The notes below the pieces were generated by a model. It saw only the letters and a program-made list of their open reading frames with translations, searched no databases and was not told the DNA's origin. The position numbers were made by a program, and so were the translations under genes. Below, one piece after another: positions 16,158 through 25,700 of a stretch of 64,000 bases of DNA. The stretch is from Nitrospira sp. (lineage in GTDB: Bacteria > Nitrospirota > Nitrospiria > Nitrospirales > Nitrospiraceae), in the NCBI GenBank assembly GCA_030123565.1, contig CP126122.1, positions 496,001 to 560,000 of the forward strand, written 5' to 3'. Within the stretch, counting starts at the first letter, position 1. Each line of letters starts with the position of its first letter.

Positions 16158-19100
16158 TCATGCCCTCGTGCGGACCGAGCTGATAATGGCTTCGTACAGC
16201 TGTACGGCGGCGCGCTCTTTCGTCAGGAAGGCCACCGCCCCAGCCTGCAGCATCGCATCTTCGACGTGACGCTCATTCTGTATCGACAACCCGATCACGA
16301 CGATGTCGGGATAATGGCTGACAATTCTACGCGTCGCTTCGATCCCGTCGATCTTCGGCATATTGATGTCCATCACCACGACATCCGGTTTGAGGGCGGT
16401 CGTCAACATGATCGCGGATTCTCCGTCGCCTGCTTCACCGATCACTTCCAAGTCCTGGTAATTTTCCAACACGCTTCGTAATCCTTGTCTGACCATCGCA
16501 TGGTCGTCGACGAGGAGGATATGCAAACGTTGTGAAGGGGGGATGGGGGAACCGGCGGGATGTTGTTTTGCGCGTGTCGCCGTGGACGCCTCTGCCGGTT
16601 GGGCCGAAGTCCCGAGCGGAACGGTCAGAAAAATCGACGTGCCTTCTCCTGTCGCGGAGACCAGATTGAGACGCCCCCCGACCGCTTCGATGCGTTCTTG
16701 AACATTGAACAGTCCGAACCGGCCGGGATGATTCCTGTCGGTCTCCATCAGGACCGCCGGGTTGAATCCGCACCCACGGTCGGTGACGGTAACCGTCACG
16801 GCCTCCTCTCCGGCGAGCGCGAGCGAAATAGAAGCTTCGTCCGTGCCGGCATGTTTGACGACGTTGAAGAGCAATTCTCGAACACTCTGATAGAGGATGA
16901 CCGCACGATCCTCGGCCATCGGGAGGTGGTCGATCTCGCACTGGACCGCGACGGTCAACCCATGAGTTTTCATTTGGCTTGCCAGCCATTTGAGCGCTGC
17001 GGGAAGTCCGAATTGATACAAGACCTGCGGGCTCAGCTCTGCGACAAGGGAACGGGTGTAGTTGAGGGATTGCGTGAGCGCATCGTCCGCTTCGCTCAAG
17101 AGTTGTTGTATTTTTTGGTCCCGAACCTGCGGCTTCGCCTGCCCCAATTTCATGCGTCCGACCACAAGCAACTGCGCCAGGTAATCGTGGAGCTCCGTTG
17201 CCAGCCGCCGGCGCTCTTGCTGTTCCGTCGCGCTGAGGTCGGAGGCCAGGGCGCGCAGGCGTTCTTGTGAGCGCAGCAGCGCCTGCGTGCGTTCGTGCAC
17301 GCGTTGTTCCAGTTCCGCCGTCCATTCCTGCAGTTGTTCCTCGGCATGTTTCCGGTCGGTAATATCGATCGCCGCGCCGAGGTACCCGATGAAGGTTCGA
17401 TCCGCCGTCATGAGCGGGACGATACGATCCAGAATCCATCCATAGGTGCCGTCACGTTTGCGCAGGCGGTACTCCATTTCGAACGGCTCATGGCGGTCGA
17501 AGTGCGAGGTGTAGGTCTCCCGACAATTCGCCACGTCGTCCGGATGAATGCCGGAAGTCCATCCGTTGCCCAATTCGTCTTCCAATGTGCGGCCGGTATA
17601 TTCGAGCCAAGACCGGTTCAGCCAGGTACAGCATGTGTCGATGCCGACCATCCGCACCAGCACGGGAGTGGCGTCGGCCAGCATACGGAAATGGGCCTCA
17701 CTCTCCCGTAGGCCGGCTTCCGCCCGTTTCCGCTCCGTGATGTCGCGGACAATCGCATGCCACCGCCTGTCGGGCTGCAGTTTGGCGCTGACTTCCACGG
17801 AAATCGAGCCGCCGTTTTTTCTGCGGAATTTCCATTCCCCCGAATATCGCCGGCCGTCGAGCAGATCGGCTTTGATGTCTTTCAGACGCCGGTAGTCATC
17901 GGGTTCGAGGATATCGGTCACCCTCATGTCGAGCAGTTCTTCGCGGGAATAACCTAACATCTGACAAACACGGTTGTTGACATCCAGGTAATGCCCCGTC
18001 ATATCGGCCATGACGATACCGTCCGAGGCCTGCTCGAACAGATGGCGAAACCGTTCTTCGCTCTCTCGAAGCGCCTGCTCGGTGCGCTTGCGGTCCGTGA
18101 TGTTCGTGACCAGGATATATAACCCTGCCACCGCTCCGTTCGGCATCCGATCCGGGACATATGTGGCCAGGAGCGTCTCCTCGCCGTTTTGCCCCATGAT
18201 CGTGGTCTCGAACGACACCTGTTCACCGGCCAGAGCGCGCCGGATATTGGGTTGCACTCCGGGATAATCTTGTTTCATGAGATCCGAGACGGATTGTCCG
18301 ATGATGCGGTCACGGGACAAGCCAAAATGCCGCTCATACCCCGCATTGACGAACTGATACCGTTCGTCACGATCCACATAGGCGATCAGTCCCGGCAGCG
18401 CATCGGTAATCACGCGCAACTGTTGTTCGCTCTGTCGCAAGGCGTTTTCAGCCCGCTTGCGCTCCGTGATATCGAACATCACCCCGGTGATCTGACGGGG
18501 ATAGCCATGGACGTCGGGAAGCACTTGTCCCGTGGCCGCGATCCAGGCCTCACCGGGAGGGAGAGGGCGGATGATGCGGCATTCCAAATCATACGAGCTC
18601 CGATGCTGAACTGCCTCCCGAATGGTCTGTTCGACCCGCGCTTGATCGTCGGGATGAATGAGTTTCCGAAAGGCGTCGAAGGTGCTGCCGAAGCTCATGG
18701 CCGGAAGGCCGAAGATGGCTTCCAATTCTGGCGACCAGATCAACGTCTGGCTGTCGAGATCCTGGTGAAAGGTCCCCATCCGTCCGGCTTTCAGGGCGAG
18801 GCGGTGGCGAGCCTCCCGCTGCTGGAGGATCTGCAAGATGTGCTTCTTTTGACCGTCGCTTTTGTTCAAGCTGCGGGCCAGAACCCAGAGGAACGCGAGC
18901 ATGATCAACATCACCGCGGCCACGGCCAGCGCCACACCGAAGTTGAAACCGTAATAGCCGGATCGCTGTGCGGTGATCCGAATCCAGCCGGCCAGAATCG
19001 GCAGCGCAATGGCGAAGGGGAGGACACGCCTGAGCATCAGTCCTCCCAAATCCTCACTGGTTAACGTCTCCATAAACCCTCTCTCCGGCCGCGCACAGAG

Positions 19101-19703
19101 GATGCCCACACCGCCCGCCATCAAGAGGAGGGCCGTATAGATGGAGACCGAGGAGAAGGTTCCCACTTTATAGAGCGATTGCACACCGTAGAGGTAACCG
19201 ACTGCGGCGACGCCGCCGATCGTCCCGCCGATCAGGGCTCCATATTGGGCCGGGTCATGCCGGTTGACCAGAGGTCCGTCAAGCCGAAGCAGGGCCAGAC
19301 CCAGCATCAGGACGGCGAATGCGGTGGGAGGAGCCATGCGACCAGGTGGGGAATCCGCCGGCCCCTCCGATACGGTAAAAAACCAATTGATTCCGAGATC
19401 GAGCGCAAACAGATACTCAGTCAACGTGGCGGCGGCCAATAGGCAGGCCAGGGCTCCGCAGCCCTGCGCGACTCGTCGGCAGACGGTCGTCAGGGGAGTC
19501 TCGATCTGTAACCACAAGGCGAGGCCGCAGAGCAGTATTCCCATGGCTGAGTCGGGTTTGATGGAGCTGAAGGATGAATGTAGGGTGGACAGCAGCGTGC
19601 TGTCGTAGGTCCAGCAGAGCAGAACCACCATCGGCAAGACGACCGTAAGGGCAGCGGCCGCTTTGGCCACCTGCTGCAACATTGACAGAACCGGCATGGT
19701 CAT
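16158..19703 (-). CDS. Membrane multi-PAS hybrid sensor kinase with C-terminal receiver
   Basis: About 1181 residues. Residues 1-290 hold eight or nine transmembrane helices, an MASE-like sensor region. Four PAS domains follow at about 305-810 (for example FEQASDGIVMADMTGHYLDV). The HisKA_3 dimerisation helix has its phospho-His in RLATELHDYLAQLLV (about 875). The HATPase domain (VVKHAGTDEASISLAL, TVTDRGCGFNP) ends near 1025. A NarL-type receiver is at about 1060-1175 (DDHAMVRQGLRSV, VVMDINMPKIDG) but has no HTH. The start is placed at the ATG at 19703, although a longer frame is open to 19880. It is paralogous to the kinase at 19958, with a shared-motif promoter upstream. Confidence 0.88.
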   Translation of the reverse strand: MTMPVLSMLQQVAKAAAALTVVLPMVVLLCWTYDSTLLSTLHSSFSSIKPDSAMGILLCGLALWLQIETPLTTVCRRVAQGCGALACLLAAATLTEYLFALDLGINWFFTVSEGPADSPPGRMAPPTAFAVLMLGLALLRLDGPLVNRHDPAQYGALIGGTIGGVAAVGYLYGVQSLYKVGTFSSVSIYTALLLMAGGVGILCARPERGFMETLTSEDLGGLMLRRVLPFAIALPILAGWIRITAQRSGYYGFNFGVALAVAAVMLIMLAFLWVLARSLNKSDGQKKHILQILQQREARHRLALKAGRMGTFHQDLDSQTLIWSPELEAIFGLPAMSFGSTFDAFRKLIHPDDQARVEQTIREAVQHRSSYDLECRIIRPLPPGEAWIAATGQVLPDVHGYPRQITGVMFDITERKRAENALRQSEQQLRVITDALPGLIAYVDRDERYQFVNAGYERHFGLSRDRIIGQSVSDLMKQDYPGVQPNIRRALAGEQVSFETTIMGQNGEETLLATYVPDRMPNGAVAGLYILVTNITDRKRTEQALRESEERFRHLFEQASDGIVMADMTGHYLDVNNRVCQMLGYSREELLDMRVTDILEPDDYRRLKDIKADLLDGRRYSGEWKFRRKNGGSISVEVSAKLQPDRRWHAIVRDITERKRAEAGLRESEAHFRMLADATPVLVRMVGIDTCCTWLNRSWLEYTGRTLEDELGNGWTSGIHPDDVANCRETYTSHFDRHEPFEMEYRLRKRDGTYGWILDRIVPLMTADRTFIGYLGAAIDITDRKHAEEQLQEWTAELEQRVHERTQALLRSQERLRALASDLSATEQQERRRLATELHDYLAQLLVVGRMKLGQAKPQVRDQKIQQLLSEADDALTQSLNYTRSLVAELSPQVLYQFGLPAALKWLASQMKTHGLTVAVQCEIDHLPMAEDRAVILYQSVRELLFNVVKHAGTDEASISLALAGEEAVTVTVTDRGCGFNPAVLMETDRNHPGRFGLFNVQERIEAVGGRLNLVSATGEGTSIFLTVPLGTSAQPAEASTATRAKQHPAGSPIPPSQRLHILLVDDHAMVRQGLRSVLENYQDLEVIGEAGDGESAIMLTTALKPDVVVMDINMPKIDGIEATRRIVSHYPDIVVIGLSIQNERHVEDAMLQAGAVAFLTKERAAVQLYEAIISSVRTRA

Positions 19704-19901
19704 AGTGGAACGACGACCATCATATCCATACCGTTGCTCCGTGCTGCTTTCGGAATCAACGTCAAGAGAAAGATGGGTGAACACTTGTTGCTCAGGGGGA
19801 AGATAGGGACACCGGCGCGATCGCGAGTCCGAATCGAGCAGCAGCGAGCAGCTGTCGCTGAGTATGGGGCACCTCCACAATCACACGTCACGCGCCGAAA
19901 T

Positions 19902-19946
19902 AAGATACCCTGTGGAAGCCGATGTGGGAACTGGGGGATTCCCCAG
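19902..19946 (-). promoter_or_regulatory. Palindrome-type promoter for the membrane PAS kinase
   Basis: Minus strand: CTGGG-N6-CCCAG (19931-19946), 23 bp, TATCTT (19907-19902). The operator is the core of a perfect inverted repeat with 9-bp arms (GAACTGGGG and CCCCAGTTC, 19928-19949, 4-bp gap). Its core has G in place of A in both half-sites. Confidence 0.7.
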
Positions 19947-19957
19947 TTCTCCGGTTG

Positions 19958-21928
19958 TCATGATTCGACCGGGCAATGGTTGATGATGACTTCATACAGC
20001 TGGCCGGCCGCCGACTCTTTGGGCAGAAAGGCTGCGGCGCCGGCCTCGGTCATAGCCAGCTTGACCTGAGGATCGTTTCTGACGGAGATTCCGATCACGG
20101 TAATGGGGTCCAGCTCCCGGCACAGTATCCGGGTGGCTTCGATGCCGTCGATCAGCGGCAGATTGACATCCATGACCACCACATCGGGACGCAGTGAACG
20201 GGCCATGATGACGGCATCTTGCCCGTCTGCCGCTTCGCCGACGACGGTGAGATTCGCATAGCCGTCGAGAATGCTGCGGAGTCCTTGGCGAACCATGGCA
20301 TGGTCGTCCACCAGGAGGACTCTCACTGACCGGTTCGCAGAACCGGGCGCCGCGGCCTGAACGTGGGCTGCTGGGGGATACGAAGGCGGTGGGGATCCCA
20401 TGGCCTCTTGGGAGAGGGACAGGCGCAAAATGACCGAGGTGCCGGCGCCGGGGGAAGAGAACAATTCGCACTCTCCTCCCAACAACTGCATCCGTTCACG
20501 AATGCTGAGTAACCCGAACTTATTCGACTCGCCGGATCGGGCGAGCGCCGCGACATCGAACCCTATTCCTCCGTCCTCCACGCAGATCCACAATTCATTG
20601 TCCTCATCGACGTTGATGGTAATGTCGGCCCGGTCCGTATGGGCATGTTTGACGATATTGAACAACAGCTCGCGCACCGATTGAAACAGCAAGACGGCTT
20701 GATCATCCGGAAGCGTGAAGGAGCGCGGACCGGTTTTGACCGTGACGTCCAGAGAATGTTGTTTCATTTGGGCGCCCAGCCAGACCAAAGATTTTGACAG
20801 CCCGAACTGATAGAGAATATGGGGGCTGAGTTCGGCTACCAGAGAGCGGGTATAGGTGAGGGCCTGATCCAACATCTGGTCGACCGTCGTCAGGGCTGCG
20901 GATAGGTCCGCATCCAGGATCCGCGGAATGGTTTGGGAAAGCCTGAGGCGGCTGGCCACGACCAATTGGGCGAGATAGTCGTGCAGCTCGGTGGCGAGCC
21001 TTCGGCGCTCGCGCTGTTCGGTCAAGGTCAGGTCCGATGCCAGACTGCGCAGCCGTTCCTGAGAGGCGAGCAGCTCGCGGGTCCGTTCAATCACGCGCCG
21101 TTCCGAATCAGCGGCGAGTTGTTGCAGTTGCTTCTCCGCCTGCTTGCGATCGGTAATGTCCACCAGCATATTGATCCCGCCGGCTACCCTCCCCGCTTCG
21201 TCCCGGATCGGAGTCGGATAGGGGAGCACCGGCACCCGCGTTCCATCCGGCCTTTCGACGATCGCCTCCACCCCTCGAACGGACCGGTTCTCTTTCAGCG
21301 ACAAGGCCATCGGACATTGATCCAGCGGGATCGGCGCGCCGTCCGGCCTATACAGACGCCAGGATCCACACCATTGCGTGGTGCCCAGTTCAGGACGGCA
21401 CCCCCAAAGCTGTTCGGCAGCCTGGTTATAGTGGGTGATTTTTCCGTCGGCATCGGTGGTGTAGACGGCGGCGGGGAGCGCGTCGACCAGTTCCGCCAAT
21501 CGCCGCTCAGTCTGTTTACGCTGAGAGATGTCGCGGGCGATCTTCGATGCGCCGATGATTCGCCCAGACCTATCTTTAAGAGGGGAGACGGTCAAGGAGA
21601 TTTCGACGGTCGTCCCGTCTTTCCGTCGCCGGACCGTCTCATAATGCTCAATGCGCTCACCGCGCCGGAGTCGCTCCAAGATCTTGGGTTCCTCATCGAG
21701 CCGGTCCTCTGGAATCAAGCGCTGCACCGGTTGCCCTATCATTTCGTGGGCTTGATATCCGAAGAGCTGTTCGGCTCCGGCATTCCAACTCGTGATGACG
21801 CCCTCGAGATCTTTGGAAATGATCGCATCGTCGGAAGATTCCACGATGGCCGCCGCATGGGCCAGGGTAAATTCGATCTGACTAGGATGTACCAGACCCT
21901 TGCCCACTTCGTGGTTCATAGTTTCCAT
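19958..21928 (-). CDS. Soluble PAS-PAS-HisKA_3 hybrid kinase with receiver
   Basis: A 656-residue cytosolic kinase without transmembrane segments. PAS1 is at about 20-140 (AAIVESSDDAIISKDLEGVI) and PAS2 at about 145-265 (LVDALPAAVYTTDADGKIT). The HisKA_3 domain has its His in RLATELHDYLAQLVV (about 310). The HATPase domain (NIVKHAHTDRADITI, EDGGIGFDV) ends near 490. A NarL-type receiver is at about 535-650 (DDHAMVRQGLRSI, VVMDVNLPLIDG, no HTH). It is probably a redox, light or small-ligand sensor through its PAS domains. With no output domain, phosphate must go to another protein. It is divergent from the heat-shock-like gene, each with its own operator. Confidence 0.9.
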   Translation of the reverse strand: METMNHEVGKGLVHPSQIEFTLAHAAAIVESSDDAIISKDLEGVITSWNAGAEQLFGYQAHEMIGQPVQRLIPEDRLDEEPKILERLRRGERIEHYETVRRRKDGTTVEISLTVSPLKDRSGRIIGASKIARDISQRKQTERRLAELVDALPAAVYTTDADGKITHYNQAAEQLWGCRPELGTTQWCGSWRLYRPDGAPIPLDQCPMALSLKENRSVRGVEAIVERPDGTRVPVLPYPTPIRDEAGRVAGGINMLVDITDRKQAEKQLQQLAADSERRVIERTRELLASQERLRSLASDLTLTEQRERRRLATELHDYLAQLVVASRLRLSQTIPRILDADLSAALTTVDQMLDQALTYTRSLVAELSPHILYQFGLSKSLVWLGAQMKQHSLDVTVKTGPRSFTLPDDQAVLLFQSVRELLFNIVKHAHTDRADITINVDEDNELWICVEDGGIGFDVAALARSGESNKFGLLSIRERMQLLGGECELFSSPGAGTSVILRLSLSQEAMGSPPPSYPPAAHVQAAAPGSANRSVRVLLVDDHAMVRQGLRSILDGYANLTVVGEAADGQDAVIMARSLRPDVVVMDVNLPLIDGIEATRILCRELDPITVIGISVRNDPQVKLAMTEAGAAAFLPKESAAGQLYEVIINHCPVES

Positions 21929-22002
21929 GTATGCCGTAGCATGCCCTCTAACGCGCGCCTGCAGACGCGCAGGGCAAGTACTCGCAGTTTGCTTTCCGCC
22001 GC

Positions 22003-22047
22003 ATGATAGAGGGAGGGGCCTCGCATAACAACTAGGAAAACCGCTAG
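22003..22047 (-). promoter_or_regulatory. Palindrome-type promoter for the soluble PAS kinase
   Basis: Minus strand: CTAGC-N6-CCTAG (22032-22047), 23 bp, TATCAT (22008-22003). The start codon is at 21928. The divergent operator at 22063 lies 15 bp away. Confidence 0.78.
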
Positions 22048-22062
22048 TCCTGGAGGTAGGCG

Positions 22063-22106
22063 CCAGGGATTCTCCTAGTGGTGTGATCTCAAGAAGACGG
22101 TATGGT
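22063..22106 (+). promoter_or_regulatory. Palindrome-type promoter for the Hsp20-like gene
   Basis: CCAGG-N6-CCTAG (22063-22078), 22 bp, TATGGT (22101-22106). The -10 box covers an ATG at 22102, so translation must start later, at 22144. Confidence 0.75.
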
Positions 22107-22143
22107 GCGACATGGCAATCGGCCTCAGCAGAGGAGGAGTTCC

Positions 22144-22497
22144 ATGATGAATGTGAATGGTAGCGCAGCAGGCGTCAACCAACAGGAAAGGGAGGGAGGG
22201 GCATTCCCGTTTGTTCAGGGTGGAGGTCCCATCATCGAAGTGTCGGAGTTGGACGGGGCTTTCAATGTCTATGCGGATTTCAGCATGCTGGCCGGACGGT
22301 CGGGGCCACCGGAGGTGGCGATTGAATTTGCCCAACAGGGGGTGGTGATTACCTGTGGAACGGTTCAACGGTATATCCCGATTCCCACCGACGGCAAAAT
22401 TGAACAGGCAATGGTCAAGAATGCCGACGGCATCGTCCGCATCTCCGTGCCGACGGCAGGTTTGGGCCATCGCTGGCGTTCGATCGTCATGTGGTGA
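22144..22497 (+). CDS. Small heat-shock (Hsp20-like) protein, divergent
   Basis: A 117-residue protein. Residues 30-115 follow the alpha-crystallin pattern: IIEVSELDGAFNVYADF, EVAIEFAQQGVVITCG, QRYIPIPTDGKIEQAMVK, then DGIVRISVP. The last two strands resemble the fxLPxxVDxxxI and nGvLxIxvP elements of Hsp20 proteins. The C-terminal IxI motif is not evident. If correct, it is a holdase that binds unfolding proteins. GAGGAGG lies before the ATG at 22144. It is a single-gene unit with its own operator. Confidence 0.65.
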   Translation: MMNVNGSAAGVNQQEREGGAFPFVQGGGPIIEVSELDGAFNVYADFSMLAGRSGPPEVAIEFAQQGVVITCGTVQRYIPIPTDGKIEQAMVKNADGIVRISVPTAGLGHRWRSIVMW

Positions 22498-22621
22498 CGA
22501 TCGTGCGATGTCTCCCATAATTTCGGCACATTTGGGGAACATTCCGACTTCTCTGCCACCCCTCTGAAGGGTACCGTCGCCTTCGTCTCACCGAACCCCA
22601 ACTTCCCATCTTTTCTTGTAA

Positions 22622-22666
22622 CTAGGGGTTCCCCTAGTCTGTCACTTTATCGGACAAGCCTATAGT
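22622..22666 (+). promoter_or_regulatory. Palindrome-type promoter for the HAMP-array kinase
   Basis: CTAGG-N6-CCTAG (22622-22637, perfect; flanks AACTAGG...CCTAGTC), 23 bp, TATAGT (22661-22666). It is the clearest copy in the window. Confidence 0.85.
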
Positions 22667-22751
22667 ATTTCCCCTCTACTTCTAAGAATCTCTTAGCCGC
22701 TCTCGAATCTTTCTCATCGCGGACTCATGCATGTTGGATCGGAGGACAGAG

Positions 22752-25700
22752 ATGAAGATCAAGTCGAATTCACGATCAGGCAATCGGCAGGCCGCCGGCG
22801 TCGTCCATGACGACAGTCATGATAAGGCCATTCTGCACATCCTCCAAGCGGTCAAAAACGGAGACTTTTCGATGCGGCTGCCGGCTGAATGGACCGGCTT
22901 GGTGGGGAAAATCGCCGATGAAATCAACGGCCTCATTGATTTGAACGCAATGTTCGCGGAAGAATTCAAACGCGTCAGCCATGCGGTGGGCAAGAAAGGG
23001 AAATTGTCCGAGCGGGCGTCGGTGCCGGAGGCGAGGGGCGAGTGGAAAACGAATATTGAGGCGGTCAACGGGCTGATCGAAGACCTCGTTCGGCCGACAA
23101 CGGAAATGGCCCGCGTCATCGGAGCTGTGGCCAAGGGCGACCTGACACAATCCGTGGCGCTGGAAGCGGAAGGCCATCCGCTTCGAGGGGAATTTCTCAG
23201 TACTGCAAAAACCGTGAACAGTATGGTCGGCCAGCTTGACGCGTTTGCCGCGGAAGTCACGCGGGTGGCTCGGGAGGTCGGGACGGAAGGCAAGCTCGGG
23301 GGCCAGGCGGTGGTGCCAGGCGTGGCGGGGACCTGGAAGGACTTGACCGACAACGTCAATTCGATGGCCAGCAACCTGACGAACCAGGTGAGGAACATTG
23401 CGGAAGTGACGATTGCCGTGGCGAATGGTGACCTGTCCAAAAAGATCACGGCGGACGTGCGTGGCGAGATTCTTCAGCTCAAGGACACGATCAACACGAT
23501 GGTGGATCAACTGCGCAGTTTTGCGGCGGAGGTCACGCGGGTCGCCCGAGAAGTGGGCACAGACGGCAAGCTCGGGGGCCAGGCGGTGGTGCCAGGCGTG
23601 GCGGGGACCTGGAAGGACTTGACCGACAGTGTGAATTCGATGGCCAGCAATCTCACGAACCAGGTGCGCAATATTGCCGAAGTGACTGTGGCCGTGGCGA
23701 ACGGCGACCTGTCGAAAAAAATCACGGTGGATGTACGGGGCGAGATTCTCCAGCTCAAGGACACGATCAACACGATGGTGGATCAATTGCGCAGTTTTGC
23801 GGCGGAGGTCACGCGGGTGGCCCGTGAAGTGGGCACGGACGGCAAGCTGGGCGGGCAGGCGCAGGTGCGGGACGTGAGCGGGGTGTGGAAGGACCTGACG
23901 GACAGCGTGAATTCCATGGCGAGTAATTTGACGGCGCAGGTGCGCAACATCGCCGAGGTCACGACGGCGGTGGCGAACGGCGACCTGTCGAAAAAGATCA
24001 CGGCGGACGTGCGTGGCGAAATTCTCCAGCTCAAGGAAGCCATCAACACGATGGTAGACCAACTGCGCAGTTTTGCGGCGGAGGTCACGCGGGTCGCCCG
24101 AGAAGTGGGCACAGACGGCAAGCTCGGGGGCCAGGCGGTGGTGCCAGGCGTGGCGGGGACCTGGAAGGACTTGACCGACAGCGTGAATTCGATGGCCAGC
24201 AATCTCACGAACCAGGTGCGCAACATTGCGGAAGTGACGACGGCGGTAGCGAACGGTGACCTGTCGAAAAAGATCACGGCGGACGTGCGGGGCGAGATTC
24301 TTCAGCTCAAGGACACGATCAACACGATGGTGGATCAACTGCGCAGTTTTGCTGCCGAGGTCACCCGGGTCGCCTTGGAGGTCGGGACGGAAGGGAAGCT
24401 GGGCGGGCAGGCGCAGGTGCGGGACGTGAGCGGGGTGTGGAAGGACCTGACGGAAAGCGTGAACCTCATGGCCGGTAATCTGACCGATCAGGTCCGCAAC
24501 ATTGCCGAGGTCACCATCGCCGTCGCGAACGGTGATCTCTCGAAAAAAATCACCGTGGATGTGCGGGGGGAGATTCTCCAGCTCAAGGAAGCCATCAACA
24601 CGATGGTGGATCAACTGCGCAGCTTCGCCGCGGAGGTCACGCGGGTGGCCCGCGAGGTCGGGACGGAAGGCAAACTCGGAGGACAGGCCGCGGTATCAGG
24701 GGTGGCCGGTACCTGGAAGGACCTGACCGACAGTGTGAATTCCATGGCCAGCAACTTAACCGATCAAGTGCGGAACATTGCCTATGTGACGATAGCCGTC
24801 GCGAACGGCGACCTGTCGAAAAAGATCACGGCGGATGTGCGGGGGGAGATTCTCCAGCTCAAGGAAGCCATCAACACGATGGTAGACCAACTGCGCAGCT
24901 TCGCCGCGGAGGTCACGCGGGTCGCGCGCGAGGTCGGGACGGAAGGGAAGCTCGGGGGCCAGGCGCAGGTGCGGGATGTGAGCGGGGTGTGGAAGGACCT
25001 GACTGACAGCGTCAACCTCATGGCCGGTAATTTAACGGACCAGGTTCGCAACATTGCCAATGTGACGATTGCCGTGGCGAATGGTGACCTGTCCAAGAAA
25101 ATCACCGTGGACGTGCATGGTGAAATTCTCCAGCTCAAGGAAGCCATCAACACGATGGTGGATCAACTGCGCAGTTTTGCCGCCGAGGTGACGCGGGTCG
25201 CGCGCGAGGTCGGCACCGAAGGGAAACTCGGTGGACAGGCCATCGTGCCGGGTGTTCCGGGGACTTGGAAAGACCTCACGGAAAGCGTGAATCTCCTGGC
25301 CGCCAACCTTATGACGCAAGTGCGCGCGATCGCCGAAGTGGCGACGGCCGTGACCCAGGGGGACCTCACCAGGTCCATTCAAGTCCAGGCGCGCGGCGAG
25401 GTGGCGGAGCTCAAGGACAATATCAACGTCATGATCCGGACCCTGCGCGCAACGACGGAACAGAACACCGAGCAGGATTGGCTCAAGACCAATCTGGCCA
25501 AATTCACACGCATGATGCAGGGGCAGCGGGATTTGACGACGGTGGGTGATCTGCTCCTGACCGAGCTGGCTCCGCTCGTCAACGCGCAATATGGTGCCAT
25601 TTACCAGCACGATGCCGGGGAGAAACCCTTGCTGCGTCTGCTGGCGAGTTATGCCGGTGAGAATGGGGACATCGTGCCGGACGAAATGAGGATCGGAGTC

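Noticed and set aside
22776-24614. Long minus-strand open frame of 612 codons
   Set aside because: It is the antisense shadow of the HAMP repeats; the repeated, codon-biased plus strand keeps it open. No ribosome site or domain.
23279-25486. Regular repeats that could suggest a CRISPR array
   Set aside because: The 276-bp units are in-frame coding repeats without short spacers.
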